Notes under the pieces: model-generated
The model's database searches: none
The model's input: only the letters and a program-made list of their open reading frames with translations
Told to the model about the DNA's origin: nothing
Shown: one piece after another, positions 32,984-34,736 of the stretch
Position numbering within the stretch: position 1 is the stretch's first letter
Layout: each line of letters begins with the position of its first letter
Assembly: GCA_045633415.1 (NCBI GenBank)
Contig: JAZQYH010000002.1
Coordinates: forward strand, 1 to 34,736
Origin: RGIG3102 sp045633415
Lineage (GTDB): Bacteria > Bacillota > Clostridia > Oscillospirales > Ruminococcaceae
Direction: 5' to 3'
Length of the DNA stretch: 34,736 nucleotides
Made by a program: the position numbers and the translations under genes

Positions 32984-33199
32984 ATGGAAAAGATACAGGA
33001 AATTGTACAGAATATTATAGCCAGCGTACAGTATATAGCTGACGCGGTGATTTATTTGTTATTCCAACCTATTGTGGTTCTATTACAGGTGATAGAAGGA
33101 ATTATGAATATATGGACACCAGCCGAAGAGGAAGAAAATTCAGATTATCCAGAGCAGGTACATGTGAAAGGCTTTGGAAATAATGAACAAGAGAAGTAA
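32984..33199 (+). CDS. Small membrane-associated protein
   Basis: This 71-residue protein is hydrophobic over about residues 6-45 (IVQNIIASVQYIADAVIYLLFQPIVVLLQVIEGIMNIW), enough for one or two membrane segments. A charged tail follows (EEEENSDYPEQVHVKG). I do not recognise it. It is encoded directly before the HNH endonuclease, three bases away, and after the region 4-like gene. Size and hydrophobicity would fit a holin or exclusion protein, but nothing in the sequence decides between them. Confidence 0.55.
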   Translation: MEKIQEIVQNIIASVQYIADAVIYLLFQPIVVLLQVIEGIMNIWTPAEEEENSDYPEQVHVKGFGNNEQEK

Positions 33200-33202
33200 T
33201 GT

Positions 33203-33877
33203 ATGACGAAGTTTGATAAATATTTAGAGGTAATGCCATATTTAGATATTTACCCAGATGGTATAATTTACAGAAATGAAAGGGTGTGGAATAATAATGG
33301 AGGTATTCAAAAACAACCAAAGAAACTATGTATACCAAGTATTGACGGTAGTGGATATAGTTGTATAAGCTGCTGTATCAATCGTAAACAATATAATCTT
33401 AAAGTTCATTTATTAGTAAAAATTTATTTTAATGGATTACCAGACAATGAAAAAATGCAAGTAGACCATATTGATGGTAATAAACAGAATAATCATTTAG
33501 ATAATTTAGAATGGGTTACACCGAGTGAAAATATAAAAAGAGCTTATATCACTGGATTACGTATAACAACCGATTTTGAGCGTGAATCCAAAAGAACAAG
33601 AATGAGAAATAATAACCCAATGAAGAATCCAGAAGTGATTAAAAAAGTATCAACAACAAAAACTGGAAAACCTCTGTCAGACGAACATAAAAAAGCTATT
33701 CTAATTAATTCTCCAAAAGCTAAAAAAGTTTATGTATTTAAAGATAATAAAATAATAAATGAATATTATTCTATAAGAGAGGCTGAAAGATGTGGGTATG
33801 ATAGAAAATCGATAATGAAAGCAATTAAAAATAATAAAGAATATAAAGGTTATTTTTGGAGTTATGTTTTACATTAA
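33203..33877 (+). CDS. HNH homing endonuclease (free-standing)
   Basis: This 224-residue enzyme has a beta-rich start (YPDGIIYRNERVW). The HNH core reads KVHLLVKIYFN, then MQVDHIDGNKQNNHLDNLEWVTPSEN at about 82-107. NUMOD3-like helix repeats follow (NNPMKNPEVIKKVSTTKTGKPLSDEHKK), and it ends in a NUMOD1-like DNA-binding region (YVFKDNKIINEYYSIREAERCGYDRKSIMKAI). Such genes spread by cutting and copying into relatives lacking them. It is strikingly AT-rich, and it lies between two small membrane-protein genes, so it may have inserted into an older operon. It overlaps the next gene by 14 bases. Confidence 0.92.
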   Translation: MTKFDKYLEVMPYLDIYPDGIIYRNERVWNNNGGIQKQPKKLCIPSIDGSGYSCISCCINRKQYNLKVHLLVKIYFNGLPDNEKMQVDHIDGNKQNNHLDNLEWVTPSENIKRAYITGLRITTDFERESKRTRMRNNNPMKNPEVIKKVSTTKTGKPLSDEHKKAILINSPKAKKVYVFKDNKIINEYYSIREAERCGYDRKSIMKAIKNNKEYKGYFWSYVLH

Positions 33878-34199
33878 TGTTTTGTGTATAACCATGATAT
33901 GTGTAATGGTTACAGATATGACTGATTTTTTTCATAATGTAAAAAAAGGATTATGTTATATATTAACTAAAGGTAAACTTAAAAGTGATAATTATAGGGT
34001 GCACTGGCTTGATTGTAGCTTATGCCAGACAAATATATTAGGTATAATTACAATGTTGTTAATGGGATGTGTGTCACTACCAAATTATTTATATATATTA
34101 ACTCTGGCGATATTCACGCCGATAATAAAAGATGTATTGATTTTAACAGAGACGCTTATCAACACAGCAATTCAAAAAATAATGAGAAAATTAAATTAA
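33864..34199 (+). CDS. Small multi-helix membrane protein
   Basis: This 111-residue protein has hydrophobic segments at about 3-17 (YINVLCITMICVMVT), 57-74 (NILGIITMLLMGCVSLPN) and 76-93 (YILTLAIFTPIIKDVLIL), so it probably spans the membrane two or three times. A short soluble loop holds SDNYRVHWLDCSLCQTN with a Cys-x2-Cys pair, which could bind metal or form a disulfide. I do not recognise a family. Its start overlaps the endonuclease gene, and the next gene starts one base after its stop, so it is fully embedded in the operon. Possible holin or exclusion protein. Confidence 0.6.
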   Translation: MFYINVLCITMICVMVTDMTDFFHNVKKGLCYILTKGKLKSDNYRVHWLDCSLCQTNILGIITMLLMGCVSLPNYLYILTLAIFTPIIKDVLILTETLINTAIQKIMRKLN

Positions 34200-34200
34200 A

Positions 34201-34581
34201 ATGGTTTTAAAAACTAAACTGAAATTAACCAAAGAACAATATGGTAAATTAAATACACCAGAGTACGAATGGTTCCTACGCACGGCATATAGGAGCCAAT
34301 TTGTGACTGGATTGACAAATAAACAGGCCGCTTACTTATACGGTATTTACAATGAAATTTTCCCGACTAAAAAAAGAAGTATAGGGTGTTCGCAATGTAA
34401 ACTGGAAGTATGTATGTCCTTGGGCCGATTGTTTTTTGAATATGAAGATGAATTAAATGATATGACTGAGGAAGAGTTTGAAAAGGCAGCAGATGAAATT
34501 AATGAAAGCCACGTGAAAAAAGCACCTGGCAGACCATCCAAAAAAACCAACAACAATAAAACAACAAAAACAAAAAAATAA
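34201..34581 (+). CDS. Small AT-hook-like protein before the terminase
   Basis: This 126-residue protein has a helical first half (TKEQYGKLNTPEYEWFLRTAYRS, then GLTNKQAAYLYGIYNEIFPTK). A Cys pair follows (SIGCSQCKLEVCMSLGRLF), then an acidic helix, and it ends KKAPGRPSKKTNNNKTTKTKK. The GRP core flanked by lysines resembles an AT-hook, which binds the minor groove of AT-rich DNA. It overlaps the small terminase start by one base (TAATG), so a role in packaging or in late gene control is plausible. I cannot assign a family. Confidence 0.6.
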   Translation: MVLKTKLKLTKEQYGKLNTPEYEWFLRTAYRSQFVTGLTNKQAAYLYGIYNEIFPTKKRSIGCSQCKLEVCMSLGRLFFEYEDELNDMTEEEFEKAADEINESHVKKAPGRPSKKTNNNKTTKTKK

Positions 34582-34736
34582 TGGTTACAATAACACCGAT
34601 TCCTAATTATAATCCCAAAAATTACGGTAAATTCACTGGCATAAATGGTGATGAAATTTCCCAGAAGGTTATACAGCAAGTATACGACTTAATGATGGAT
34701 GGTTATTGTGCTGGCGAGATACACAGGGCTCTAATA
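34581..34736 (+). CDS. Terminase small subunit (5' part; continues at base 1)
   Basis: These 52 codons start at ATG 34581, which overlaps the stop of the preceding gene by one base. The first five codons are unique, and the rest repeat bases 1-141. Joined across the circle, the gene gives 150 residues. The close coupling to the operon upstream shows that the rightward operon and the packaging genes can be one transcript. Confidence 0.75.
   Translation, partial: MVTITPIPNYNPKNYGKFTGINGDEISQKVIQQVYDLMMDGYCAGEIHRALI
34596..34736. repeat. Terminal direct repeat (second copy)
   Basis: Exact repeat of bases 1-141; see the first copy. Confidence 0.95.

Noticed and set aside
1..34736. Stop-codon reassignment (TAG or TGA recoding), as in some gut phages.
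   Set aside because: All genes are open with the standard bacterial code. TAA ends nearly all genes, TGA two and TAG one. The rarity of TAG fits the AT-rich composition.

Overview
The window is one complete, circular phage genome cut open at an arbitrary point. Bases 1-141 recur exactly at 34596-34736, so the unique genome is 34,595 bp and the small terminase gene runs across the junction. The AT-rich intergenic leaders, the near absence of Shine-Dalgarno sequences, TAnnTTTG-type promoters and the protein families all suggest a phage of the Bacteroidota, probably a gut Bacteroides or relative. It encodes a large serine integrase, so it is probably temperate. A tape measure, a tail assembly chaperone and a tail tube point to a siphovirus with a long flexible tail.

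Layout, in circular order. (1) 34581-438-1684: small and large terminase. (2) 1705-6505: tail assembly chaperone with a predicted -1 frameshift extension, tape measure, XkdF-like prohead protease and a neck protein. (3) 6535-15431: a 9-kb adhesin block. It holds two proteins with an Mtd-like N-terminal domain, a long repeat-rich fibre, and two BspA-like leucine-rich-repeat proteins carrying three copies of one receptor-binding-type module. (4) 15549-20564: a beta-rich protein, portal, connectors, a small membrane protein, scaffold, major capsid protein and tail tube protein. (5) 20653-26061: two tail-tip proteins, a VRR-NUC nuclease, a GH24 lysozyme and a membrane-anchored protein. (6) 26062-30206, control and integration: a minus-strand 126-residue gene, a candidate attP, the serine integrase, a 70-residue protein and a minus-strand winged-helix-like protein with a structured leader. 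(7) 30207-34581: a rightward operon with two small proteins, a D12-class adenine methylase, an overlapping putative nuclease, two overlapping genes resembling sigma-factor regions 2 and 4, small membrane proteins, an HNH homing endonuclease and an AT-hook-like protein. It runs straight into the terminase genes.

How it may work together. Two minus-strand promoters sharing a 13-bp sequence, and a related plus-strand promoter, drive the control genes. The operon starting at 30207 makes a candidate split sigma factor. The late half of the genome carries a repeated AT-rich element (AATTAATATTTT), several times immediately behind an intrinsic terminator. I infer that the split sigma may read these late elements, in the manner of T4 gp55/gp33, but this is not shown. 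Other notable structures are a 54-bp imperfect dyad just before the integrase that looks like attP, and a leader at 29836-29952 with three copies of one 10-mer that can form mutually exclusive hairpins, one of them covering the start region of the downstream gene.

No tRNA, rRNA, CRISPR array, insertion sequence or reverse transcriptase was seen, and no polymerase, primase or helicase gene. The phage presumably relies on host replication machinery.
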